Of a stretch of DNA of 64,000 nt, positions 44,434 through 52,852 are shown piece by piece. Position 1 is the stretch's first letter. Each line of letters opens with the position of its first letter. The notes beneath the pieces were generated by a model, which was not told where the DNA came from, did no database searches, and was given only the letters and a program-made list of their open reading frames with translations. Where the stretch lies: contig NZ_CM001442.1 of NCBI RefSeq assembly GCF_000244915.1, positions 3,348,001 to 3,412,000 on the forward strand. Direction: 5' to 3'. A program made the translations under genes and the position numbers. The stretch is from Bradyrhizobium sp. WSM471 (GTDB lineage: Bacteria; Pseudomonadota; Alphaproteobacteria; Rhizobiales; Xanthobacteraceae).

Positions 44434-44696
44434 CGATGCCGGATCGCTCGGACATCACCTGGCTCGCGCTGATCGGCCTCGCGCTCGCGACCATCCTGGT
44501 GCCACCTCTGGTGCCGCGGCCGCTGCTCGGCAACGCCCTGCTGCTGGCCTTGGCCGCCGTCAAGGGCCGCCGGATAGCGCTCGATTTCCTCGATCTTCGC
44601 GCCGCGCCTGCGCTCTGGCGCGGCCTCGTCAGCGCCTGGATACTCATGGTGGTGCTGTTTGCCTGGCTCACATCCGCCGTCGTCGCCCTGATCTGA
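44430..44696 (+). CDS. norF: NorF-like small membrane protein
   Basis: 88 residues, GTG start overlapping the norE stop (an ATG two codons later is also possible). Two to three helices (DITWLALIGLALATILV, NALLLALAAVKG, VSAWILMVVLFAWLTSAVVAL) as in COX4/NorF-type proteins placed after NorE. Role presumed in assembly or stability of the reductase. Confidence 0.8.
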   Translation: MTMPDRSDITWLALIGLALATILVPPLVPRPLLGNALLLALAAVKGRRIALDFLDLRAAPALWRGLVSAWILMVVLFAWLTSAVVALI

Positions 44697-44704
44697 CCCA
44701 CTCC

Positions 44705-44718
44705 TTGCGCCCTGACAA
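44705..44718. promoter_or_regulatory. NnrR/FixK-type box upstream of norC
   Basis: TTGCGCCCTGACAA, TTG-N8-CAA, about 81 bp (centre) before the norC ATG and 9 bp after the norF stop. It gives norCBQD its own candidate NO- or low-oxygen-responsive promoter. Confidence 0.6.
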
Positions 44719-44792
44719 AGAACGGGCCGGGCCGATCGGCAATAAATCGCATCACCGATTTACGCGACAGGACTCACTTGAAAGGATTGGCA

Positions 44793-45245
44793 ATGGCTGA
44801 ACGCCTGACCAAGTCGGCCGCTCGAAACGTCTTCTACGGCGGCTCGGCCTTTTTCTTCGCCATCTTCATCGGGCTGACGGCGCACAGCCACTACTACATG
44901 GCCACGACATCGACGGACGCGGCGACGCTGACGTCGTCGGTCGCCCGCGGCAAGCATGTCTGGGAAAAGAACTCCTGCATCAACTGCCACACGTTGCTCG
45001 GCGAAGGCGCCTATTTCGCGCCCGAAGTTGGCAACGTCTGGGATCGATGGGGCGGCAAGGAGGATCCGGCCGGCGCGCGAGAGACGTTGAAGGCCTGGAT
45101 GCAGTCGCAGCCTTCGGGCGCGGAGGGCCGGCGACAGATGCCGCAGTTCAACCTCACCGATCAGGAGCTCAACGATCTCGCCGATTTCCTGCAATGGGTG
45201 AGCACGATCAAGCGCCAGGATTGGCCGCCGAACAAGGCCGGCTGA
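44793..45245 (+). CDS. norC: Nitric-oxide reductase cytochrome c subunit
   Basis: 150 residues. N-terminal membrane anchor (NVFYGGSAFFFAIFIGLTAHSHYY, 12-35) and one heme c site CINCH at 62-66, with a likely axial Met in RRQMPQF. Faces the periplasm and passes electrons to NorB. ATG 44793 with AAAGGA upstream is chosen over a TTG at 44778. Confidence 0.95.
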   Translation: MAERLTKSAARNVFYGGSAFFFAIFIGLTAHSHYYMATTSTDAATLTSSVARGKHVWEKNSCINCHTLLGEGAYFAPEVGNVWDRWGGKEDPAGARETLKAWMQSQPSGAEGRRQMPQFNLTDQELNDLADFLQWVSTIKRQDWPPNKAG

Positions 45246-45284
45246 GCCCGCCGCTTTCCTCTTTCAGAACAGAGAGAATCCGAG

Positions 45285-46631
45285 ATGAAATATCAAACGC
45301 AGAAAGTCGCGATGCTGTATTTCTACGGCGCGCTGACCCTCTTCCTGGCCCAGGTCCTGTTCGGCCTCCTCGCCGGGACCATCTACGTCCTGCCCAACAC
45401 GCTGTCGGTGCTGCTGCCGTTCAATATCGTCAGGATGATCCACACCAACGCGCTGATCGTGTGGTCGTTGCTCGGCTTCATGGGCGCGACCTACTACCTG
45501 CTGCCTGAAGAAACCGAGACCGAGCTGTACAGCCCGCTGCTCGCAAAGATCCAGTTCTGGATGTTCTTCGGCGCAGCGGGCGTGGCGGTGGTCGGCTATC
45601 TCTTCCACTACCATGAAGGCCGCGAGTTCCTCGAGCAGCCCTTCATCATCAAGGTCGGCATCGTCGTCGTCTGCCTGATGTTCCTGTTCAACGTGACCAT
45701 GACTGCACTCAAGGGACGCAAGACCACGGTCACCAACATCCTGCTGTTCGGCCTGTGGGGCGTTGCGATCTTCTTCCTGTTCGCCTTCTACAATCCGGCG
45801 AACCTCGCCGTCGACAAGATGTACTGGTGGTACGTCGTCCATCTCTGGGTCGAGGGCGTCTGGGAGCTGATCATGGCCTCCGTGCTCGCCTATCTCATGA
45901 TCAAGCTCAATGGCATCGATCGCGAGGTGGTCGAGAAGTGGCTCTACGTCATTATCGGCCTCGCGCTGTTCTCCGGGATTCTCGGCACCGGCCACCATTT
46001 CTACTGGATCGGCGCGCCCGGCTACTGGCAGTGGATCGGCTCGCTGTTCTCGACGCTCGAGGTCGCGCCGTTCTTCACGATGGTGGTCTTCACGGTGCAG
46101 ATGACCTGGAAGGCCGGCCGCAAGCATCCGAACCGCGCCGCGCTGCTGTGGTCGGTCGGCTGTTCGGTGATGGCGTTCCTGGGGGCCGGCGTCTGGGGTT
46201 TCCTGCACACGCTGTCCTCGGTGAACTACTACACCCACGGCACCCAGGTCACCGCCGCGCATGGCCATCTCGCCTTCTTCGGCGCCTATGTGATGCTCAA
46301 TCTTGCCGTGATGGCTTACGCCATCCCGCAGATCAAGGGACGCGCACCCTATAACCAGTGGCTCAGCATGACGAGCTTCTGGATCATGTGCACGGCCATG
46401 ATGACGATGACGTTCGCGCTGACCTTTGCCGGCGTGGTCCAGGTCCATCTCCAGCGCGTGCTCGGCCAGGGCTACATGGACGTGCAGGACCAGCTCGCCT
46501 TTTTCTACTGGGTGCGGCTCGGCTCCGGTGGGTTCGTCGCGATCTCCGCGCTGATGTTCGTCTGGGCGGTGCTGGTGCCCGGCCGCGAAAAGCTGGCGAC
46601 CATTCCCGCCGCGCTGCAGCCGGCCGAGTAA
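45285..46631 (+). CDS. norB: Nitric-oxide reductase catalytic subunit
   Basis: 448 residues, twelve transmembrane helices, heme-copper-oxidase superfamily. Heme ligands in VRMIHTNALIVWSLLG and HGHLAFFGAYVMLNLAVMAYAIP, and active-site WWYVVHLWVEGVWELIMASV with GTGHHFYWIG, which hold the FeB-site His and Glu. It reduces 2 NO to N2O in the inner membrane with NorC. Confidence 0.97.
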   Translation: MKYQTQKVAMLYFYGALTLFLAQVLFGLLAGTIYVLPNTLSVLLPFNIVRMIHTNALIVWSLLGFMGATYYLLPEETETELYSPLLAKIQFWMFFGAAGVAVVGYLFHYHEGREFLEQPFIIKVGIVVVCLMFLFNVTMTALKGRKTTVTNILLFGLWGVAIFFLFAFYNPANLAVDKMYWWYVVHLWVEGVWELIMASVLAYLMIKLNGIDREVVEKWLYVIIGLALFSGILGTGHHFYWIGAPGYWQWIGSLFSTLEVAPFFTMVVFTVQMTWKAGRKHPNRAALLWSVGCSVMAFLGAGVWGFLHTLSSVNYYTHGTQVTAAHGHLAFFGAYVMLNLAVMAYAIPQIKGRAPYNQWLSMTSFWIMCTAMMTMTFALTFAGVVQVHLQRVLGQGYMDVQDQLAFFYWVRLGSGGFVAISALMFVWAVLVPGREKLATIPAALQPAE

Positions 46632-46690
46632 GCGTGACGGCGGCCGCGTTTCGTCGCGGCCGCCGCTTCAGACATCTACGGAGAGAGATC

Positions 46691-47503
46691 ATGAAAGCAG
46701 CCCTTCACGCCTTGGCCGCGCCCGCACCCGCGCTACCGGCCTACGTCGCAAGCGGCAACGAGTGTGCCCTGTTCGAGCACGCCTGGCGGCACCGGCTTCC
46801 GGTCCTGCTGAAGGGGCCGACCGGTTGCGGCAAGACGCGTTTCGTCGCGCATATGGCGGCGCGGCTGGGCTTGCCGCTCCACACCGTCGCCTGCCACGAC
46901 GATCTCACCGCCGCCGATCTCACCGGCCGCTATCTGCTGAGGGGCGGCGACACCGTGTGGACCGACGGTCCATTAACGCGCGCGGTCCGCGAGGGCGGCA
47001 TCTGCTATCTCGACGAGGTGGTGGAAGCCCGCAAGGACGTCACTGTCGTGCTGCATCCGCTCACCGACGACCGCCGTATCCTGCCGCTGGAGCGAACCGG
47101 CGAGGAGCTCGGCGCTCCCGCGAGCTTCATGCTCGTCGTCTCCTACAATCCCGGTTACCAGACCCTGCTCAAGGCGTTGAAGCCATCGACGCGGCAGCGC
47201 TTCGTCGCCATCGAGTTCGGCTTCCTGCCGGCCGAGCAGGAGATTGCGGTGGCGTCGGCCGAGAGCGGGCTGCCACCGGATCGCGTACGGCCGCTGGTCG
47301 CGCTTGCCGGACGCCTGCGGGCGTTGAAGGGGCATGATCTGGAGGAGGGCGTCTCGACCCGGCTCGTGGTGTATTGCGCGACCTTGATCGCGGCGGGTGT
47401 CTCGATCGCCGATGCCGTGCTCGCCGGCATGATTGAGCCGCTGACCGACGATTCCGACGTCAAGGCGGCGCTGCTGGATGTCGCGCGCGCCGTGATCGGG
47501 TGA
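46691..47503 (+). CDS. norQ: NorQ AAA+ ATPase (MoxR family)
   Basis: 270 residues. Walker A KGPTGCGKTR at 41-50, Walker B ICYLDEVVEARKDV near 107-120, sensor region SYNPGYQ. With NorD it inserts the non-heme iron into NorB. GAGAGAG precedes the ATG; norD begins 10 bp after the stop. Confidence 0.95.
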   Translation: MKAALHALAAPAPALPAYVASGNECALFEHAWRHRLPVLLKGPTGCGKTRFVAHMAARLGLPLHTVACHDDLTAADLTGRYLLRGGDTVWTDGPLTRAVREGGICYLDEVVEARKDVTVVLHPLTDDRRILPLERTGEELGAPASFMLVVSYNPGYQTLLKALKPSTRQRFVAIEFGFLPAEQEIAVASAESGLPPDRVRPLVALAGRLRALKGHDLEEGVSTRLVVYCATLIAAGVSIADAVLAGMIEPLTDDSDVKAALLDVARAVIG

Positions 47504-47513
47504 GGCAGGTTCC

Positions 47514-49430
47514 ATGCTCGACTTCCTCGAACTTGAGGAGACGGTCGGCCGCGCCTGGCATCGGATGGTCGGCGGCACCGCGAGCTATCCGGCTCACGAT
47601 GATCACGCGGTGGCACTTGCGGACATCAGAGGCCGGCTCGCGGTGATGTTCCGTGCACTTGGCGGCGAGACGGGCGTTCAGATCGCGAGCGCGGGCGCAC
47701 ACAGGGCGGGCCATCGGCTCGGCTGGCGGCAACGCATCGGCCTTGGAGACGAACGTCTCGAACAGCCGGGCCGCGACGCCGCGACCATCTTCCTTGCCGA
47801 TCGCATCGCGATATTTGCCGACCGCGACCTCAACGCATGCCTCTACCGCTGGCTCGCGGCGTGGTTCGCGGTCGCGCCGATCGAGACGATCACGGAGGAT
47901 GATCCGCTGCGGCGGGACCTCCTGGTCTTGCGCCGGGCGAGCGAGACGGCGGTCTTCGTGCTCACGCAGTTTCCCGGGCTCGCGTCCGATTACGCGCGGC
48001 TCGCCGCCGCAACCGCCGAAGCCCGGCCGCGACGTCCGTTGCCGCGTCTCGAGCAGGAGATCGAGCAGATCGCTCTCGCCTTGCTCGGGGCCGGAAAGGC
48101 GTCCGCAAGCCGGCTGTGGCCGGCGATGATGGGGACAGGTCCGCTGCCGGACAAGGCACCGCCGGGCTATCGCTCGGTGCTGCCGTGTCCGCTCTGGGGC
48201 GATTGCTGGACGCGCGAGCTCTCGCCCGCGCATGCGGGCGGCGATGCGTGCGCACCGGGCGCGAATGCCGTGGCCCAGGATAATCGCAAGCGCTTTGCCG
48301 TGCGCGAGCGCGAGGACAACCCCAATCGCCGCGATCCCTTCGTGCTCAACCGCTTCGAAAAGATTCTCGCAATGGCCGAGATGGTCAATGTCGACCGTCC
48401 GGCTGACGACAGCGAGGATGAGGACGCGCAGAAGGCCGCCGACGATCTCGAGGAGATGACGCTGAGCCGCCGCAGCGGCAAGCCGGCGAGCCGGCTCAAA
48501 TTCGATCTCGACCTGCCGCCGGAAGCCCTCGATGCCTCGCCGCTGAAGGCTGACCTCACCTATCCCGAATGGGACTACCGCAGCAGCTCCTACCTGTCCG
48601 ATCACTGTCGCGTGCTCGCGGGCGCCGCGTCCGAGACCGGCGAGACCTGGTTGCCCGACGAGACCATGCGCCGGCATATCCGTCAGGTGCGGCAGCGCTT
48701 CGAGATCTTGCGGCCGCGCCGCGAATTGATGCGCGCCCAGGCTGACGGACACGACCTCGACCTCGACGCGCTCGTGCGCGCCCGCTGCGATCTTCGCGCC
48801 GGCAGCGGCGGCGGTCTCGATCGCATCCATGTCGCGATGCGCCCGCAAGGGCACGATCTCGCCGTCACGCTGCTTGTCGACGTCTCGCTCTCGACGGACG
48901 CCTGGGTCGACGGCCATCGCGTGCTCGACGTCGAGAAGGAGGCGCTACTCGTGCTCGCGCACGGCCTGTCGGCCTGCGGCGATCACCACAGCATCCTGGC
49001 CTTCACCTCGCGCCGGCGGTCCTGGGTGAGGCTCGAGACCGTCAAGGCCTTCGGCGAGCCGATGAGCGGGACAGTGGAGCGTCGTATCGGCGCGCTGAAG
49101 CCCGGCTATTACACGAGGATCGGCGCGGCGGTGCGCCACGCCTCGGCCGAGCTCGCGCGTCAGCCGCAGCGCAAGAAGCTGCTGCTCGTCCTCACCGACG
49201 GCAAGCCGAACGATGTCGATCATTACGAAGGCCGCTTCGCGGTCGAGGACACCCGCAAATCGGTGCAGGAGGCGCGCCGGCTCGGCATCGCCGCCTTCGG
49301 CGTCACGGTGGACGCAACCGCGCAATCCTATTTCCCGACGCTGTTCGGGCGTGGCGGCTACGCCATCGTCGGCAACATCCGCCGACTGCCCGCGGCGCTG
49401 CCGGCGATTTACCGGCAGGTGGCGCACTGA
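47514..49430 (+). CDS. norD: NorD, VWA-domain activation protein
   Basis: 638 residues. C-terminal von Willebrand factor A domain with the MIDAS motif DVSLSTD (Asp456) and LLVLTDGKPND. The N-terminal two thirds are the family's own helical region. Works with NorQ in activating nitric-oxide reductase. Last gene of the nor run. Confidence 0.95.
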   Translation: MLDFLELEETVGRAWHRMVGGTASYPAHDDHAVALADIRGRLAVMFRALGGETGVQIASAGAHRAGHRLGWRQRIGLGDERLEQPGRDAATIFLADRIAIFADRDLNACLYRWLAAWFAVAPIETITEDDPLRRDLLVLRRASETAVFVLTQFPGLASDYARLAAATAEARPRRPLPRLEQEIEQIALALLGAGKASASRLWPAMMGTGPLPDKAPPGYRSVLPCPLWGDCWTRELSPAHAGGDACAPGANAVAQDNRKRFAVREREDNPNRRDPFVLNRFEKILAMAEMVNVDRPADDSEDEDAQKAADDLEEMTLSRRSGKPASRLKFDLDLPPEALDASPLKADLTYPEWDYRSSSYLSDHCRVLAGAASETGETWLPDETMRRHIRQVRQRFEILRPRRELMRAQADGHDLDLDALVRARCDLRAGSGGGLDRIHVAMRPQGHDLAVTLLVDVSLSTDAWVDGHRVLDVEKEALLVLAHGLSACGDHHSILAFTSRRRSWVRLETVKAFGEPMSGTVERRIGALKPGYYTRIGAAVRHASAELARQPQRKKLLLVLTDGKPNDVDHYEGRFAVEDTRKSVQEARRLGIAAFGVTVDATAQSYFPTLFGRGGYAIVGNIRRLPAALPAIYRQVAH

Positions 49431-49472
49431 TTCAGGAATTCAGGAAAGGGTGCGGCGTTCCGATCTCGGGGT

Positions 49473-49503
49473 GAGCTATTGCCCATGCTATGGGTATATG
49501 ATC
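49473..49503. promoter_or_regulatory. Operator 1 of the polyol locus (13-5-13)
   Basis: GAGCTATTGCCCA-TGCTA-TGGGTATATGATC. Both halves fit GANCATATGCCCA, the same as the site at 51392-51422. It ends 10 bp before the HAD gene ATG and overlaps a possible -10 (TATATGAT). Confidence 0.65.
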
Positions 49504-49513
49504 GAATGGCCGG

Positions 49514-50179
49514 ATGGACCAGGGCCGGCCGAAACCCGATCTGATCATCTTCGACTGCGACGGCGTGCTGGTCGACAGTGAGCTGTTGAGCTGTCGGTGT
49601 CTGTCCGACGTGCTGGCCGAATGCGGCATCGCACTGAGCCCGGACCAGGCGCTCGAGCTCTTTCTCGGACGCAGCACGAAAGCGGTCGAGCAGCATTATC
49701 GTGATCTCGGGCAGGTCGTGCCGGACGGCTTTCTGCCGCGCTTGAAGTCGCATGTGTTGAGCACGTTCGCCGGATCACTTCAGCCGATCGCGGATATTGC
49801 CACCGTGATATCGGAATTGCGGTCACCATTCTGCGTGGCCTCGTCCAGCGACATCGACCGTGTCGCGCTCTCCCTTGACGTTACCGGCCTGCGGGCGCAT
49901 TTCGGCGGCCGGATTTACACCGCGCAGATGGTCAGGCATGGCAAGCCGGCGCCCGATCTCTTTCTGTACGCGGCCGAGCAGATGGGCACGCAACCTGCGC
50001 GCACGCTGGTGATCGAGGACAGTGCGAGTGGCGTGCAGGCGGGCAAGGCGGCCGGCATGATGGTCTGGGGATTTGCCGGCGGCAGCCATTATCGCGGACG
50101 CGACGGGCAGGCTATACTGTCGGGTGCGGGGGCCGACCGGGTCTTCGCGCGCATGATCGATTTCTGGAAGGACGCCTGA
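49514..50179 (+). CDS. HAD-family sugar-phosphate phosphatase
   Basis: 221 residues. HAD motif I DCDGVLVDSE at 14-23 (Asp14, Asp16), motif II CVASSSD, motif III HGKPAPDLFL, motif IV VIEDSASGVQAG. Cap type as in beta-phosphoglucomutase and YieH/GPH phosphatases. It starts the polyol locus. No ribosome site is evident, and an operator with a -10-like core lies immediately upstream, so a leaderless message is possible. Confidence 0.85.
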   Translation: MDQGRPKPDLIIFDCDGVLVDSELLSCRCLSDVLAECGIALSPDQALELFLGRSTKAVEQHYRDLGQVVPDGFLPRLKSHVLSTFAGSLQPIADIATVISELRSPFCVASSSDIDRVALSLDVTGLRAHFGGRIYTAQMVRHGKPAPDLFLYAAEQMGTQPARTLVIEDSASGVQAGKAAGMMVWGFAGGSHYRGRDGQAILSGAGADRVFARMIDFWKDA

Positions 50180-50187
50180 CGCCTGCC

Positions 50188-51138
50188 ATGGCCGCCGAGA
50201 ACGAAAAGTCCAGGCTCGATGACGCCGCGCGTGCCGGCTGGCTCTATTTCATTGCCGGTCACACCCAGGACGAGATCGCGAAGATGCTCCAAGTGTCGCG
50301 CGCGTCGGCGCAGCGGCTGGTGTCGCTGTGTCTCGCCGAGCGGCTCATCACCTTCCGGCTCGAACATCCCATCGCCGCGTGTATGGAGCTGGCGGCGCGG
50401 TTGAAGGAACGTTTCGACCTCGCCCATTGCGAGGTGGTGCCGGCGGATTCCGCCGCGCCGCAGGCCACGGCGGGCATCGCCGAACGCTGCGCCAATCTGC
50501 TCGATTCCACGCTGCGTTCGGAAACCCCCGTCATCGTTGCGCTCGGCACGGGACGCGCCGTGCGCGCCGCGGTCGAGCGCGTCACGCCGATTGACCGGCC
50601 CAACCACCAGATCGTCTCGCTGGTCGGCAATATCTCCGCCGACGGTTCGGCGAGCTTCTACGACACCGTCGGCCGGCTTGCCGACCGCACCGGCGCGCGG
50701 CACTATCCGATGCCGCTGCCGTTCCTGATGTCATCCGAGGATGAGCGCAACAAAATGGTCCGGATCGAGCCGATCGCGAAGGTGAAGGCCGTCGCAGCCA
50801 AGGCGGATTTGCGCCTCGTCGGCATCGGTCAGATGGACCAGAAGGCGCAGGTCCATGTCGACGGCTTCGTCACCCGCGACGAATTGTTCGAGATGATGCG
50901 GCAAGGGGCGATCGGCGAGATCACCGGCTGGGCCTATGATTCCAAGGGCCGCCTGCTGAAGGCCGGCACCAACAGGCGCCTGACCAGCATCCCGCCGGAA
51001 GTGCCCGCGAAGACCACGACGATCGGCGCCGCCGTCGGCGCGGCCAAGGTGCCGGCGATTGCTGCGGCGTTGAATGGACGGTTGATCAACGGCCTGATCA
51101 CGGACGAGGCGACGGCAAGGGCGATTCTGGAGCGCTGA
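50188..51138 (+). CDS. SorC/DeoR-type sugar-responsive regulator
   Basis: 316 residues. N-terminal HTH (AGWLYFIAGHTQDEIAKMLQVSRASAQRLVSLCLAERLITF, about 14-55). The rest is the SorC sugar-phosphate-binding domain with GTGRAVRAAVERV and a C-terminal GAAVGAAKVPAIAAALNGRLINGLITDEATA block. Begins 8 bp after the HAD stop. It most likely binds the two 13-5-13 dyads that flank its own operon and the importer operon. Confidence 0.9.
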   Translation: MAAENEKSRLDDAARAGWLYFIAGHTQDEIAKMLQVSRASAQRLVSLCLAERLITFRLEHPIAACMELAARLKERFDLAHCEVVPADSAAPQATAGIAERCANLLDSTLRSETPVIVALGTGRAVRAAVERVTPIDRPNHQIVSLVGNISADGSASFYDTVGRLADRTGARHYPMPLPFLMSSEDERNKMVRIEPIAKVKAVAAKADLRLVGIGQMDQKAQVHVDGFVTRDELFEMMRQGAIGEITGWAYDSKGRLLKAGTNRRLTSIPPEVPAKTTTIGAAVGAAKVPAIAAALNGRLINGLITDEATARAILER

Positions 51139-51186
51139 GGCGGTTCGCTCTTCGTGCCAGGGAGGCAGGCGGTCTTTCCCCACACC

Positions 51187-51300
51187 ACACTGTCATCGTC
51201 CGCGCAGGCGACGATCCAGTACGCCGCGACTCCTCTTGGGGCAAACCAATAGACGACACGGCGTACTGGATGCCCCGCTTTCGCGGAGCAAGACAGTGTG
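51187..51300. repeat. Intergenic palindromic repeat, same family as at 24.9 kb
   Basis: Arms CACTGTCATCGTCCGCG...GATCCAGTACGCCG and CGGCGTACTGGATGCCCCGC...AAGACAGTGTG are imperfect inverse copies, sharing GATCCAGTA / TACTGGAT and CCGCTTTCGCGG with the 24913-25016 element. Confidence 0.65.
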
Positions 51301-51368
51301 TGAGACGAGAGCTCAGCCATCTCCCGCACCGCAGCACTCATAAGTTGCGCGAACAGCTTTGCGCCTGC

Positions 51369-51398
51369 TTGACAACGGCCCGCCCTCAGTCGAACATA
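51369..51398 (+). promoter_or_regulatory. Promoter of the polyol importer operon
   Basis: Perfect -35 TTGACA (51369-51374), 18-bp spacer and a weak -10 AACATA (51393-51398) that falls inside the left half of operator 2. The start codon is 50 bp downstream. Confidence 0.5.
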
Positions 51399-51422
51399 CG
51401 CCCAACGCGTGGGCATATGCTC
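51392..51422. promoter_or_regulatory. Operator 2 of the polyol locus (13-5-13)
   Basis: GAACATACGCCCA-ACGCG-TGGGCATATGCTC; 11 of 13 bases pair between the halves, and the layout is identical to operator 1. Overlaps the -10, so repression by the SorC-type regulator is the simplest reading. Confidence 0.65.
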
Positions 51423-51448
51423 AAAAGCGCGATTCTAGGGAGGTCACC

Positions 51449-52762
51449 GTGAAACACGTCCTCGGCGCCGTCTGCGGCGCGTCTTGCCTGTTGCTGGCCG
51501 TCCCCGCGATGGCTGAAACGACCCTGACGATCGCCACCGTGAACAACGGCGACATGATCCGGATGCAGGGGCTGACGGCCGAATTCACCAAGAAGAACCC
51601 CGATATCAGCGTCAAATGGGTGACGCTGGAAGAGAACGTGCTGCGCCAGCGCGTCACCACCGACATCGCCACCAAGGGCGGCCAGTTCGACGTCCTCACG
51701 ATCGGCACCTACGAGGTGCCGATCTGGGCCAAGAAGGGCTGGCTGGTGCCGCTGGCCAATCTCGGCGCCGACTACGACGTCGCCGACCTCCTGCCCAAGA
51801 TCAAGGATGCGGTCTCGGTCGACGGCAAGCTCTACGCCGCGCCGTTCTACGGCGAGAGCTCGATGGTGATGTACCGCACCGACCTGTTCGACAAGGCCGG
51901 CCTCAAGATGCCGGAAAAGCCGACCTGGGATTTTGTCATCGACGCCGCCAAGAAGCTCACCGACAAGAGCGCCGGCGTCTACGGCATCTGCCTGCGCGGC
52001 AAGGCCGGCTGGGGCGAGAACATGGCGTTCCTCTCCGCCATGGCCAATTCCTACGGCGCACGCTGGTTCGATGAGAAGTGGCAGCCGCAGTTCAACACGC
52101 CGGAATGGAAGGCGACTCTCACGACCTATGTCGACCTGATGAAGCAGGCCGGCCCTCCCGGTGCGAGCTCGAACGGCTTCAACGAGAACCTCGCGCTGTT
52201 CAATGCCGGCAAGTGCGCAATGTGGATCGATGCCACGGTCGCGGCGTCCTTCGTCACCAATCCGAAGGACTCCAAGGTCGCCGACAAGGTCGGCTTCGCG
52301 CTCGCGCCCAACACGGGCCTTGGCAAGAACGCCAACTGGCTGTGGGCCTGGAATCTCGCGATCCCCGCGGGTTCGAAGAAGGCGGAAGCCGCCGAGAAGT
52401 TCATCGCCTGGGCAACGAGCAAGGACTACACCAAGACCGTCGCCGCAAAGGAGGGTTGGGCCAACGTGCCGCCGGGCACCCGAACCTCTCTGTACCAGAA
52501 CCCCGAATATCTGAAGGTCGCCCCGTTCGCGAAGCTGACGCTGGCCTCGATCGATGCCGCCGATCCGAACAAGCCGACGGTGAAGCCGGTGCCTTACGTC
52601 GGCGTGCAATATGCGGCGATCCCCGAATTCCAGGGCATCGGCACGCAGGTGGGCCAGCAGTTCTCGGCCGCGCTTGCGGGATCGATGACGGTCGATGCCG
52701 CGCTCACCGCGGCGCAATCTTCGACCGAGCGCGAGATGAAGCGCGCCGGTTACATCAAGTGA
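51449..52762 (+). CDS. smoE: Polyol ABC transporter binding protein (SmoE type)
   Basis: 437 residues, GTG start with an excellent GGGAGGTCACC site. Sec signal to about residue 22 (VPAMAE). Extracellular solute-binding family 1, with LTIATVNNGDMIRMQGLTAEF and a polyol-type block GIPVPIWAKKGW-like (YEVPIWAKKGWLVPLANL). Closest in pattern to sorbitol/mannitol binding proteins of rhizobia and Rhodobacter. Substrate inferred: a sugar alcohol. Confidence 0.85.
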   Translation: MKHVLGAVCGASCLLLAVPAMAETTLTIATVNNGDMIRMQGLTAEFTKKNPDISVKWVTLEENVLRQRVTTDIATKGGQFDVLTIGTYEVPIWAKKGWLVPLANLGADYDVADLLPKIKDAVSVDGKLYAAPFYGESSMVMYRTDLFDKAGLKMPEKPTWDFVIDAAKKLTDKSAGVYGICLRGKAGWGENMAFLSAMANSYGARWFDEKWQPQFNTPEWKATLTTYVDLMKQAGPPGASSNGFNENLALFNAGKCAMWIDATVAASFVTNPKDSKVADKVGFALAPNTGLGKNANWLWAWNLAIPAGSKKAEAAEKFIAWATSKDYTKTVAAKEGWANVPPGTRTSLYQNPEYLKVAPFAKLTLASIDAADPNKPTVKPVPYVGVQYAAIPEFQGIGTQVGQQFSAALAGSMTVDAALTAAQSSTEREMKRAGYIK

Positions 52763-52792
52763 GATCGAACTCTCCCTCCTGAGCTCAGACCT

Positions 52793-52824
52793 GCGGCCAT
52801 CCACCGCTAAGGATGGATGGCCGC
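52793..52824. terminator. Hairpin after the smoE-type gene
   Basis: GCGGCCATCC / GGATGGCCGC, perfect 10-bp stem, 12-nt loop, 30 bp past the stop and 28 bp before the first permease ATG. Likely partial terminator or 3' stabiliser. Confidence 0.55.
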
Positions 52825-52852
52825 CGTCTTCCCGCAAGCGGAGAAGCCAAGA

